Of a stretch of 64,000 nucleotides of DNA, positions 49,681 to 61,296 are shown one piece after another (positions within the stretch are counted from its first letter, which is position 1; the number at the start of each line of letters is the position of its first letter). The stretch covers positions 468,501 through 532,500 of the forward strand of contig BSBK01001879.1 in NCBI GenBank assembly GCA_027943335.1, in the 5' to 3' direction. This DNA comes from Chamaecyparis obtusa (Eukaryota; Streptophyta; Pinopsida; Cupressales; Cupressaceae). The position numbers and the translations under genes were made by a program. A model generated the notes under the pieces. That model did no database searches. It was not told the origin of the DNA and saw only the letters and a list, made by a program, of their open reading frames with translations.

Positions 49681-50934
49681 ATGGCAAGCGTCAAGTTACA
49701 GATTACAGCTCTGGTAGCGGTGGCACTTGTTTTGCCTTACGCTTGCCCCTCCTCACCTCCCCCATTCGCCGCCATTACTCCCGTAAAAGGCTCATCGAAA
49801 ATACCTAATATCGTGATTATATTGATATGCCTCCTGCTCGCCATATGCGCTTTTATCTTCATTGGGCGCAGGTGTTACATCAACAGGAAGAGCAGACGAG
49901 TTACATCTCAGGAGACCGACGAGGAACTCAACAAATTGCTCAGCCAGGCCGCTCAGTCCGTCCGCTCATTTCCATATGCTGACCTCAGCGCCGCCACCAA
50001 CAACTTCAGCGAAGATCACAAGATTGGAAGTGGCGGCTTCGGACATGTGTACAGAGGCATTTTGCCTGACAGAAACGAAGCTGTGGCAGTAAAGAGAGTA
50101 TCCCCAACGTCCCAACAAGGTAAGAAAGAGTACGTATCAGAAGTGCTCATAAACAGTAAGCTTACACACCACAATCTTGTGAGATTTCTGGGTTGGTGCC
50201 ATCGAAAAGACGATTTTCTTCTCGTCTACGAATTGCTCTCAAATGGAAGTCTTGATAAATATCTATTTGGCGAGACGGAGGGTGCTTTGAATTGGGATCG
50301 AAGATACAGCATAGCCTGTGATGTAGCCTCGGCTCTGGTTTATCTTCACGATGATCGGCATGAGAGTGTTGTGCACAGAGACATAAAGGCCAGCAATGTG
50401 ATGCTCGATTCCAATTTCAAAGCCAAGCTGGGGGATTTTGGCCTTGCCAGAGTTATGGAACGTGAAAAGGTGGGGCATACCACAGTGGCAGTAGGAACAA
50501 TTGGGTACATAGCGCCAGAGTCGGTGACAACAGGAAAGGCCACTCGAGAGTCCGACATGTTCAGCTTTGGAGCTTTCGCTCTGGAAATTGCGTGTGGAAG
50601 ACGCCCAGCAGACTGGAGCTTGATTGATCACAACTGTAGAGTGGTTGAATGGGTTTGGCACTTGCATGGACAGCAGAGGATTCTTGATGCAGCAGATGAG
50701 AAACTGGGTGGAACTTTCAATGGTGAGGAAATGGAACGGCTTATGAAAGTGGGATTGTTGTGTTCTCATCCCGATCCTAATGCTAGACTCCGGATAGAAC
50801 AAGTGGTTGGTATATTGAAAAGGGGAGCCAAGTTGCCTCATGTTTCTCCAGAATATCCTGCACCTTTGTATGGTCACCGTCCTCATGCTAATATCAGCTC
50901 ATCGTCAACATTGACACCCGAAGAAATTGTGTGA
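49681..50934 (+). CDS. Lectin-less L-type-like receptor-like kinase
   Basis: An intact intronless ORF of 417 codons. Residues 1-24 look like a signal peptide and 43-61 are a transmembrane helix (IVIILICLLLAICAFIFIG), followed by a basic stop-transfer stretch. The kinase domain runs from about 110 to 380: glycine loop GSGGFG (116-121), Lys138 in VAVKRV, Glu154, HRDIKASN (232-239), DFGLAR (252-257), GTIGYIAPE (272-280). All catalytic residues are present, and RD in the HRD motif marks it as an RD kinase. FPYADLSAATNNFS and LVRFLGWCH are typical of L-type lectin receptor kinases, but the roughly 250-residue lectin domain is absent and only 18 residues separate signal peptide and membrane helix. 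The start context (GAAATGGC) is favourable. Presumed plasma-membrane Ser/Thr kinase; ligand unknown. It is the only intact gene in the window. Confidence 0.93.
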   Translation: MASVKLQITALVAVALVLPYACPSSPPPFAAITPVKGSSKIPNIVIILICLLLAICAFIFIGRRCYINRKSRRVTSQETDEELNKLLSQAAQSVRSFPYADLSAATNNFSEDHKIGSGGFGHVYRGILPDRNEAVAVKRVSPTSQQGKKEYVSEVLINSKLTHHNLVRFLGWCHRKDDFLLVYELLSNGSLDKYLFGETEGALNWDRRYSIACDVASALVYLHDDRHESVVHRDIKASNVMLDSNFKAKLGDFGLARVMEREKVGHTTVAVGTIGYIAPESVTTGKATRESDMFSFGAFALEIACGRRPADWSLIDHNCRVVEWVWHLHGQQRILDAADEKLGGTFNGEEMERLMKVGLLCSHPDPNARLRIEQVVGILKRGAKLPHVSPEYPAPLYGHRPHANISSSSTLTPEEIV

Positions 50935-51213
50935 TATATCAGAATTTTGTTGGTCGATGAGGAGGGCTGGCTATGACTTCGCCTTACTCGTGGTGTTTGA
51001 CTTTTACTAAGAAAAGTGGCTTTCTACTTGTAAGACATTATATTTGTAGATTCACAAGATCTTTTTTAATTTGAGAAGACTTATTTCAAGAATTTTAGAT
51101 TTACAAGATTATGACAAAATTTAAAAGAATTTTAAGATTTAGATTTTTTTTTAAAAATAATTATTGCAAGAATTTCATATTTCCACAACATTGTGATTGT
51201 AATTTGCTTTTAG
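50935..51213. other. 3' flank of the kinase gene
   Basis: AT-rich, with no gene and no clear polyadenylation signal. Confidence 0.6.
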
Positions 51214-52990
51214 TTTAAAGAAGTGGGACAATTTTCTTACATTTATTGATGATAGTTCTAGATATGCTTGGGTCTATTTATTAAGAAAGAGAGTGAAATG
51301 TTTGACTGCTTCAAAGAATTTAAAGTTATGGTGGAAAAAAAACTGCTCACAATATTAAAATTCTTAGATCAAATCAAGGTGGGAATATATTTTAGATATA
51401 TTAGTGAAATGTTGTAAGGATAATTGTATTATAAAATAATATACAATTCCTCACAATCTAGAAGTGGTTGAAAGGAAAAACAGAACAATATTTGAGTGTG
51501 CTAGGAGTATGGTCAAAGAAAAGAATCTCCTTAATAATTTGTGAGTTGAAGCAGTTAGAAAAATTATCTATTTGTTGAATTGTAGACCAATCAAGTATCT
51601 AGAAAAGAAAACTCCTTATGAGACTTTCATAGGTACTAAACCTATTGTTAGTCATTTGTGAATTTTTGGAAGTAAGGCATTTTATCATGTTCCAAATGAG
51701 AATAGGAGAAAACTTGATGCTAAGTCAATCAAATGCATATTCATTGGTTATTGTGTAGATCATAAGGCCTACAAAATATATAATCCTACTACTCATAGAG
51801 TGTTTGTCAATATAGATGTAATATTTCATGAATTTGCAAGTAATGTTCAAAAGGAAGGCAAGGAGGATAACAACACTTCATGGAAAATCTTTGAAGAAGA
51901 TAATGAGGAAAGTTCAAATATTGCAGAACAACAAAATCATGATCAAAGTGGGCATGAAACAAAGCAAGGTGAAATCACTCCATCCCTAAAATGAAACATT
52001 AAGAAGGTCAACAAGAGAAATCAAGGTGCCAATCAAATATAATGACTATGCTCTTATGGCTCAAGTAATGAGTATAGAACCATATAATTTTGAAGAAACT
52101 GAGGATCATAATGAATGGATAAATGCAATGCAAGAAGAATATGACTCAATTTTGGATAATGGTACTTGGAAATTAACTGAATTACCTACAAATAAAATTC
52201 CTATAGGCTCTAGATGGTTGTTCAAGACTAAGTTTAAAGCTGGTGGTACTATTGATAAATTCAAAGCTAGATTAGTTGCAAAAGGATATTCACAAAAAGA
52301 AGGAATAGATATGAAGATACTTTTGCACTTGTTGCTAAAATGAATAATATTAGGGTCATGATTGTACTTGCTACTAAGTTCAATTGGGAGTTACATCAAA
52401 TGGATGTTAAGTCAACATTTTCAAATGGTCATTTAAAAGAAGAAATCTATCTTATTTAGTTTGAAGGGTTTGTTAAAAATGGAAAAGAACATTTCCATTA
52501 AGTAGGTTAAAGAAAGCATTCTATGGTCTCAAATAGGAACCAAGGTAAAGGTATGGGAAGATTGATAAATTCTTATTTCAGCATGGGTATATTAAGAGTA
52601 TGAATTATCCAAATTTGTACATAAAGAAAGATGAATATGGAGATGTTGTGATTTTATTGTATGTGGATGATTTAATCATAACAAGAAGTTCTATTGAATT
52701 GATTGATTAAATCAAAATAGAATTATCTCAAGCATTTGAAATGAAGGACCTTGGTAAAATGCAAATGGTGGTAAGACTTTGATTACTCAAAGTAAGTATG
52801 CAAAGACAGTGCTTCAAAGTAAGTATGCAAAGATAGTGCTTCAAAGGTTTAATATGCAAGATTGTAATTTTTATTATAGTAATTCAATTAATTTGAATGC
52901 TTGGAGGCTATGTTATTGTCTCTTCATTAGGCACATTGTACAACCAAGAGGAAAGGTGTATGGCATGTCGCATGAAGAGGGAGAATTTTT
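51214..52990 (+). pseudogene. Ty1/copia pol remnant (integrase and reverse transcriptase)
   Basis: Integrase core begins FLTFIDDSSRYAWVYLL; RSNQGG has Asn where the second catalytic Asp is expected; VVERKNRTIFECARSMV has the Glu. Next come TPYETFIGTKP, FGSKAFYHVPNENRRKLDAK, and KCIFIGYCVDHKAYKIYNP. Reverse transcriptase follows: EEYDSILDNGTWKLTELP, SRWLFKTKFKAGG, KARLVAKGYSQKEGIDYEDT (after a frameshift near 52313), QMDVKSTFSNGHL, and LLYVDDLIITRSS near 52650. RNase H is nearly all lost. Many stops and frame changes. No LTRs recognised at either end, so it is a fragment. Confidence 0.88.
52788..52841 (+). repeat. 27-bp tandem duplication in the copia remnant
   Basis: Unit starting CAAAGTAAGTATGC at 52788 and 52815, one base different. 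It duplicates the codons for QSKYAKTVL, which occur once in normal copia proteins, so it arose after the element decayed. Confidence 0.9.
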
Positions 52991-53307
52991 AGGATCTTGT
53001 TAAGTCTAGAGGCTTTTTACAGTGGTAGCAAATTTTATTGTAAATATTTGGTTTTCCAAATGAACCAAATTAAATTTACCTTTCTACATACTTTCCTTTA
53101 TGCAATTTCATTAAATTTCCAATGTTGATTCCTAAAGAGGGGTTTGACCAAAGAAAACCCATTTTACTCAACCTTTTTCCATTTTTTGTGTGCAATAATA
53201 GGTTACAAATTTGTTAGAACTTTTTCAAGAAGGTTGGAAATAGTCAGAGGACCCCTAGAAATTTGAGTCAAAAGTGTAAAAATATAATAAACTTCCTTGG
53301 AATTTGA
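52991..53307. other. Spacer without recognisable feature
   Basis: AT-rich sequence between the plus-strand copia remnant and the proposed LTR of the minus-strand copia. Nothing recognised. Confidence 0.5.
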
Positions 53308-53957
<650 letters not shown>

Positions 53958-54060
53958 CTCCTTCATAGTTAAGGAAAATAATTTACCATAAATCATCACA
54001 TTTGTGAAAACATGAAATCAACATGTAAATGATGATTTTATACACATTTGTGATGCCTAA

Positions 54061-54175
54061 TTTTCATATCACCTTGATATGAGGAATCACCTTAGATCGT
54101 GATACCTAGTTTTCATATCACCTTGATATGAGGAATCACCTTAGATCATGATACCTAGTTTTCATATCACCTTGA
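54061..54175. repeat. 49-bp tandem repeats in the copia 3' untranslated region
   Basis: Unit TTTTCATATCACCTTGATAT... begins at 54061, 54110 and 54159. The third unit stops at 54175/54176 and resumes at 62529 after the inserted element, and a partial fourth starts at 62561. Units 1 and 2 differ at one base (GATCGTG versus GATCATG). Confidence 0.92.
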
Positions 54176-54176
54176 T

Positions 54177-55403
54177 TGTTGGAATAAGGAGAGATAGGTA
54201 CTGAGAGGGGAGGGGTGAATCAGTGCCTTCAAAAATTTAGTTGCAAAACCTTCCTGATCTATAACTGAATATTGTAATAACCGATCAAAATAACTTGAAT
54301 CTAATTGCATAAATCAATCATCTAGTTAACTTAAGAAAGTAAACAACATGAAATCAATATGACAATCACATAACACAAGTATTTTAGTAATGCAAAAACC
54401 CTTGTTAGAAGGTAAAAACTGCGGTGGGGATGACACCCACAAATTCTTCACTACTACAGATAGAAAAGGTTTGCCTGTTAAGGCTACAAGTTTTGATCAC
54501 TTCTGGTGATCTTACCCTATTAGGAGTAACATATTAGATCAGCTAGATCTACCTAGTTATAGGATTTGACAACACTATATGAAGTGTGTACTCGATCAAG
54601 AGATTTATACAAAGACTGTTAAGTCTACTCTGTTAAGAGATTTATCAAAACTCTATCACAATTGTCAGAAAGTAATAGGTAAACTATCTACTAGTTGAAA
54701 ACTCAATTGTCTGAAATAGATCTATAAGTTCTTATCAAAATATCACCTTATCTATGATGGTTCTCTGCTCTGATCTGGTTGGTAGCCTTCTCTGATTTTG
54801 CTTAATCTGAAAACCTCTATACTCTGTTCTTCTCGGTAAACTGATTGTCTTGAAGATAGGCAATTTCTTCAAGTGCTCTGTGATTCATATATATCAGTTC
54901 AACAACCTCATAAAATGGTGCGAACATATATAATATATAGTGTTCTATTTTTTCCGCTTAAACAAAAATTAGGTTACAAAAAAAATCATAACCCTAAGAT
55001 CTACGGTGCAAAATAACCTAGATCAACTAATACAAATAAGATAATCATTGCATTTAATGAATATCTTTTACAATAAATGCTCCTCAATCTTGGTAAACCA
55101 TTTTATGACCTAGTATAACCATTTGCATAGAATAATGTGCCATTTCTAATTACTATGCCATTTTTTGTGATCATCGGTAAACACTATATAATCTGCTCAG
55201 TGTATATTGTGATGCTCGATGTTTACTGACCATCGGTGTCAGTGTCACTGGTGCTTGGTTAACTATGTGATGCTTGGTGTAACGCTTTACCGACTACTCT
55301 GTCTTACTTCTAGTTACCGACTGTCTCAATATAAATGACCGACCAACCTGTTTACTATCCTTTGATACTAATGACAACCTAAAATGCTCAATAGAGATTA
55401 ACA
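54177..55403 (-). repeat. 3' LTR of the 54-62 kb element (1227 bp)
   Basis: Matches 61297-62523 over its full length with few differences by eye, making this one of the younger insertions here. A TATATATTATATATG run on the minus strand near 54922-54942 may be the promoter. Confidence 0.95.
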
Positions 55404-55418
55404 ATCTCCCCCTTTGGC
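55404..55418 (-). other. Polypurine tract of the 54-62 kb element
   Basis: The minus strand reads GCCAAAGGGGGAGAT immediately before the 3' LTR start TGTTAATCTC. A second similar tract (AAAAAGGGGGAAAA, minus strand) is near 55600. Confidence 0.85.
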
Positions 55419-55648
55419 ATTAGTATCAAAACTTCAAAATGTATATAGACAAAATGTTTTTATATATTCCTTATATCTCTGCCATAGACATATCTACAAC
55501 AAAAACTTTTAAGTACAAAAGTACTCCCCTTCGGTGCATGCTCTCGGTATTATGTAATATACATATCAAAAATATACTATTTGGCATATACATGTTTTCC
55601 CCCTTTTTGATAATAATGCCAAATACCCAAAAAGTATGTAATGTATAC

Positions 55649-58600
55649 TTACATTTTATCAAAAATGTTCTGATGGGTTTTCTTTACAGACTCCAAGAGG
55701 TTTTCCCATTCCTCTTTCAAGTTGGTAAGAGCAATTTGCTCAAGACCGACTTATGCATGCATGTCAAAGATATTATCCAACATCAAAATCTCTGGTGTTG
55801 CCACAAGTTGCTCAACTTTGACAGTATGTGTTTCAAAAATCTTTAGGTAAGGAGTGAGTTCTTTCTGTAACTCTGTAACCTAATCGGTAATGTGCGCTTC
55901 TTGTTTCCTTAAGTCTACTATCAGCCGCCAGAGTTCCTGAACTCAGTTAATGTTCTTTAAGAAAGCAGTTGGCTCGGTGATAGCTACTTGTGTACTCAAC
56001 TTTATTTCTGCTTCTAAACCTTTTATCTTTTCACTGATTTCTATAGTGAAGGTGTTTGTAGTACAAAGCTTGATGAGAAATTGACAGATTATCTAGGTAA
56101 TAGATTTTACCTCGGTAATGACCTCAAATAATTTCACCTTGTTCGGTGCTACTTTAGTGCTAATCCTTTCTGCCAATTTGTTTTGAATCTTTGACTCTGC
56201 CCTTTCTTCTATTCTTTTGTCTACATCTATATTAGGGGTATTGATTTTGTCGGCGAGGGTGGCAAGTTGATCTAAAATGGGAGTATTCACATCAATATTT
56301 GTTTTTGGTACTATCTGTTGCAAAATATCCCTTACATCATTTAACACTTCTTTACATTTTTGTTCTTGCCTTAACTTTTCTTGTGCCGCTTTCCTCGAAC
56401 ATAACTCCCCATACTGACTTAGTTCCTCAGGGCTTAGGGTTCTTAGGTCACATTCGGGTATAATGATAACTTCATCAATGGTGACCGGCCCTTTGGCTTT
56501 CTTCTTTTTCTTCTTCGGGGCTAGAGGTGACTTCTTCTCACTTATGAAAATAGCTTTTTCTTCACTCCTCAGAGTATCCTTACCAGTTGACAATATATCA
56601 TCCTTCTTTTGTTCCTCGGTAGATTGAGTGGGAGTCTCGGTGGTAGTGTTAGGTGGGTTCACCTTGGTTGACTTGGTTTCTTTAGGTTCCTTCTGTTCTG
56701 TAGACTGTGCCTCTAGTTTGTTAGGCTCATTTGTATCTACAGGTTGCTCAGGTGCTTTAATCTCAGTTGTATCTTTGGTTGGCTCAGGATGACAAACATC
56801 GAGTTGTACTTGTGAAATGATTTCAATGGCCTCTGCAAGTACAGGTAGTTCACCCGGTAGTGATGTGAGCACACTAGATGTGTCAAATGCTTCATATTTT
56901 TATTGTGTAATGGTCACATCTTCATCATCTGCATCATCAGGATCACGGTTAGTGATGTCCTCAATGAGTGCATCATCATCGGTTTTCTTTTGCAAGTGGA
57001 TCTTAACTTGATCCGGTGCATCCTGTGAAATTTTGATTTCTTCCTTTTGTTCGGTGATATCAATTACCTTGGTAACTAGTATACCGGTGTCTTCTATTTT
57101 CTTTCCTTTATTATCATTAATGAAAATACTTTTACCTTTTGAACTGTGTCTCTTTTTAGACAGTTTCAGGAATGCTTCATGTTCAGCTTTCTCTCCTACT
57201 TTCAAAATTGATGTCCATAGGGAGTCACATACGGCATCCATATCATCTGCATTCTCATCCATGATCTGCATAGCTCTATTCTTGACTAAAAATCTAGGCC
57301 GATACCTTGTCATGTATTCACTTACCATAGCATAGCTAAAGTATGAGGCTACACAACCTAGTGACCGTTCTCTTTTCCTTTTCTTTGTTTCAAGTGCAAT
57401 AGCCCATCTCACTTATTTTGTCATCAAGTTCCTTTGGTAGTTGACATGTGAATTCCATCTGTACTCTCTTGAACTTGATCATCATTTGAACAATAGCATG
57501 TTCTATCTTTGTCTTGTCCTCAATTGACATGTTGTTAAATTTGCCTATGCCCGGATCATTAAGATTTCCATTCTCAATAATATCTTCAATTATTTCTTCT
57601 ATAGTACTATCCCTGTTACGAACTAGTTTAAATTGATCAGGGTCATTTTCAATGTCAGTCTCCTATATATCTTCCTTACTCCTTATGTATTTCCTCTTTT
57701 TCTTCGGTGGTTCAGCTGCTTTTTTGTTCTTTCTCATGATGTATTAATTCTTTGTCGGTGTAGCTGCTCTTCTTTTTGCTACTTTTACTATTTCTTCTTT
57801 CTGCTCAGTTGATTGTGTTGTAGTTGATGAACATGTCCTCATTCCTTCAGGTTCTGGTAGCTGAATATCTTGTTCATTAGTTGTGGGTAGTTGAATTTCT
57901 TCTTCATCATTGGTGGGAGGAACCGGTGTATTATCCTTTTCTTTATCTAACTCAGTCTCCACACTATCATAGGGTTTTTCATCCAACTGTAACTGACCTT
58001 TGGTTGCTTCATCAACCGGTGACTCCTTAGGTGAGTCAGATGTAGTTCCATATTTTTCTATGAGATCCTTTTTCATTTTCTTTGCCCTTCTTGACATTTT
58101 ACCAATCTCAATGTCTGTTGTGATTCTAGACTTAGCTTCCTCATACATTCCAAACCTACTGGCAGTGATGTCTATCGATAATGCCAGCAATGCATTGATA
58201 GATTTCAAAGCGAAATCATGATTCATTTCATAACCCATTGGTGCTAGCCATTTTTTTCTTGGTTCTACTACCTTTATCATTGAATGGTCTATGCTTACCA
58301 CAAAGCATATGTCATCTTCAAATTTACTTACTAATTCCTTTGGAATTCTGCTTCTTTGTTGCATTTTTGTTTGAAATTCCTTGAAATATGCATTGAACTC
58401 CTTGTTTAGATTGCCTCCTAGACTTCTCATCATTTCAACGATTTGAGCATTTATCGGTTTGTCCGATTGCCAGTTCACTTTTCCAATACCCGATACATAT
58501 TTTTGCAAATAGAGGAATGTATAGGCAAGCAGTGATCCGTACTTACATGTATTGGACTTCTTTTCTTTTATTGTCTTCATGTTGTCATACAATTGGTGTA

Positions 58601-59294
58601 GTAGTAGCTCAGCAAGATCAACCTGGTGATCTTTCTTCACAATTTTGTAAGCCATGTCCACGGCACTGCAGGGTACACTATTCGGTCTGCTTGATTGAAA
58701 TATCTTGTACCCGATGACATGAGCTATGAATTTTAGTGCTAGATCTTTGATAGTTGATATTTTCAGTGCCCTACCGTCCCATTGAGCTCCAGTGTTATTT
58801 TCTATGTTGGGATGAGATGAACTTCAAAATGCTTTGGCTTTGTCAGTTGTAGGGTACCCAGTAACCCTACTGATAATCTTCTTGGTGACCTCAACAAGTT
58901 TTTCTAACCAAAATTTGCCGTCATGAAATCTTCTTAGCATGATTCTTATCCAATCATTGTGAAATGATTGCAGGAAGTATGTGAAACACCATAACCCTGA
59001 TTCCTCAATCTTCTTATACTCAGATTTGATCTTACCATCCGGTCCACAAACTTGCTGATAAGCTGCAATGGTCTCAAAATCACATACTTCACTGATCTTG
59101 CAGTGAATGTAAGCCCTAACATCTTCTGTTAACAAAACCTTATCAGGAATACTAGAAAATGCGCCCATATCATCTGTTTGTGCTACGACCTTAGGATGAG
59201 GTTTGAATTTCTCCTTGGCAAAGTGTGCCCTAGAAATTAATTCCACTTCCTCCTCAATGTTTTGTGATTTTCTTGCGGTTGAAGATGATGCCAT
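55649..59294 (-). pseudogene. ORF2 of the 54-62 kb element, about 1200 codons, unrecognised
   Basis: Starts MASSSTARKSQNIEEEVELI at 59294. About 500 residues of ordinary globular composition follow, for example YIHCKISEVCDFETIAAYQQ, LWCFTYFLQSFHNDWIRIML, VDMAYKIVKKDHQVDLAELL, KYGSLLAYTFLYLQKYVSGI and RIPKELVSKFEDDICFVVSI. A long charged low-complexity region rich in Glu, Pro, Thr and Lys (about 56500-57950) comes next. A helical, coiled-coil-like C-terminus ends NIFDKM at 55649. No polymerase, protease or integrase motif. It has about six stops and one frameshift (between 57744 and 57412). The long readable frame implies translation in the ancestor. Position between ORF1 and the polypurine tract is where pol would sit. 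Confidence 0.7.
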
Positions 59295-59846
59295 AAATTA
59301 TTTCTAGGGTTTCAGCAAGAAAATAGATAACCAGTGTTCGATAGGCAGATGAACTTACTAGTTTTCATCAAAGAATTGTCATCGGTTTGATCTACAGTGG
59401 CTTTGAATTTATTCTAAAAATTTTTAGCTTGAACTCTTCTCTGTAAAATCTCCCTTCTTTGAAATCACAATGTAACATGAACTTTGTTTCCGTGTATTTA
59501 TAGGTTTTTCGATATTCCCACTCAAACTTTGATGCATTAAATGTGTGACCTAACTTTCGGTACGAGACGGCTGTCAGCTCGGTAATGTCTTCAATATCTT
59601 TTACTCGGTTAACATAGAGTTTCTTCATCGGTTTGAACTATTGTCGGTTAACCTTGTATAGTGATTACTGACGAGTAACCAACTCACGTTTCTTCTTTTA
59701 CCGACTAGATAACATTTGTAAACTTATAATATATAAACCATAGTGCATCTTCATTCATGTAGATTTGGTATTTGTACATCAGATATAAGGAACTGTATGT
59801 AAAATGTGATCATTTAAAATGTCAGTTCCATACATACCTTGTCATC
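59295..59846 (-). other. Spacer between ORF1 and ORF2
   Basis: About 550 bp. A 78-codon minus-strand frame (59392-59628, MKKLYVNRVKDIEDITELTA) is open but unrecognised and may be leader sequence of ORF2. Nothing else seen. Confidence 0.45.
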
Positions 59847-61232
59847 TTAGGTGGAGGTACCGATGTCACCCAATCCAGTGGACAAGGTTTCACCGACAGT
59901 GTTACTAGACTCAGTATTCTCATTAGATGCCTTCTTCCACATTGTGTTCCTTAACTTTGTAATTTCTACAAGGTTATATCCACTCTAAAATATATGGTTT
60001 TCATTAGGTGGTCGATCTCTGCAGTTCTTGCTTACATGACCGACCTTGTGACAATGCATACATGCCATTCCTGCATTTGTCTAGTTTCTGATTGTCCAAT
60101 CTAACTCTTTCTATAACAGTTTGCTGCAATATGTCCATACTGACCACATGCAGTACAATTAGTCCATGTATTATAATCCCAAACATATGAGTTACCTTGT
60201 CTCTTCGGTTGATATGGCTTTCGTTGTAGTTTCTCTTTAGGTGTCCAGACTTGCTTCATTTTCACCTTGCAGTGTGTCCATACTTATTACAAGTATAGCA
60301 TATTTTCTACTCAATAGTATTATTAGTAATTTCATTCTTCTTTTCTCTGCATTCATAAGCTGGATGTCCAAACTTACCACAATAATAACAATATCCATTG
60401 AATTTAGGAATGACAGGAGGTTTACCTTGTGCTTTGCTTCTGCACACATTAGATGTATGTCCTATTTTTCCATAGTGGTAACATGTTAACACTTTAGGTT
60501 TTTGACTTTGATTTTTGTTGACTTCTTCAGCTTGTTGTGATGATTCTCCTTCACCGGTGTAGCCTATACTGGCTCTGCTTCCGAATCTCCTCTAATTAGT
60601 CAGAAAATCATCAATCTTTTTAGAGCTGTCCTCGGCTATCTTCATCATCTCATTGTGTTTCTTTTGTGTCTTTATTTCATTTCTCAATTTTTCATTATCT
60701 TCTCTGAGTATTGCAACATCTTCAAGTCTTCTTGATAATTCTCCATTTACTCAGTTCATTTCTTGATTAACTATCATCATCTGATTTGATACTTGGAAGT
60801 GATGATCAGTGAGTCTCTGGATTTCATTTTCTTTTGCTTGAAGTTGTTCAGTCTTCAGTCTTCAATAGCTAGATTCTGATCTTGTTCAGCTTGTCTACCT
60901 TTATTCATGATTTCCACCATTCTCACCATTTGAGATTCATGACCGATTTGAAGTGCTTTCACTTGCTCGGATAGATGTTGATTCTTTTCAGATAACTCAG
61001 AGATTATGCTTTCAGATCCGTCAAAGATGCTTCCATAGCTTGATCCAATATGATCAAATATGTCATCAATAGGTTCTTCATGATAACTTATTTCATTCAA
61101 CTAAATTGCAAGGTTCTTTCTTTCAACCAGTAATTTCTTCAGTTCTTCCTTGGCTTGTTTATATTATTCCACAAACATCTGCATTTGTATCTTCTGATTC
61201 TCAATAGTCTTGTCAAACTTGTATCTCTCCAT
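59847..61232 (-). pseudogene. ORF1 of the 54-62 kb element: coiled coil plus five zinc knuckles
   Basis: Starts MERYKFDKTIENQKIQMQMF at 61232, only 49 bp from the primer-binding site. About 240 residues of predicted coiled coil follow (EIQRLTDHHFQVSNQM, LREDNEKLRNEIKTQKKHN), without a typical capsid core. Five CCHC-type knuckles follow: CYHYGKIGHTSNVC (60442-60483, second Cys is Tyr), CYYCGKFGHPAYEC (60349-60390), CYTCNKYGHTAR (60265-60300, last Cys lost at a stop), CTACGQYGHIAANC (60116-60157), CMHCHKVGHVSKNC (60021-60062). The knuckles are now spread over three frames. CCHC knuckles bind element RNA in Gag; one or two are usual. Ends at 59847. Confidence 0.75.
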
Positions 61233-61280
61233 GACTTAGATCTTTTCCCTTTAGTGGTTAAACTATTCAACAAGAGAATA

Positions 61281-61294
61281 AAGCTCTAATACCA
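61281..61294 (-). other. Primer-binding site of the 54-62 kb element
   Basis: TGGTATTAGAGCTT on the minus strand, two bases after the 5' LTR. It is an initiator-methionine tRNA type site with one change (ATT for ATC). Confidence 0.9.
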
Positions 61295-61296
61295 AT

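Noticed and set aside
50263..50886. 207-codon minus-strand frame antisense to the kinase
   Set aside because: Shadow of the strongly coding kinase frame; no recognisable domain of its own.
54061..54175. Regular 49-bp repeats as a CRISPR-like array
   Set aside because: Units are contiguous without unique spacers and lie in a copia untranslated region of a plant genome.
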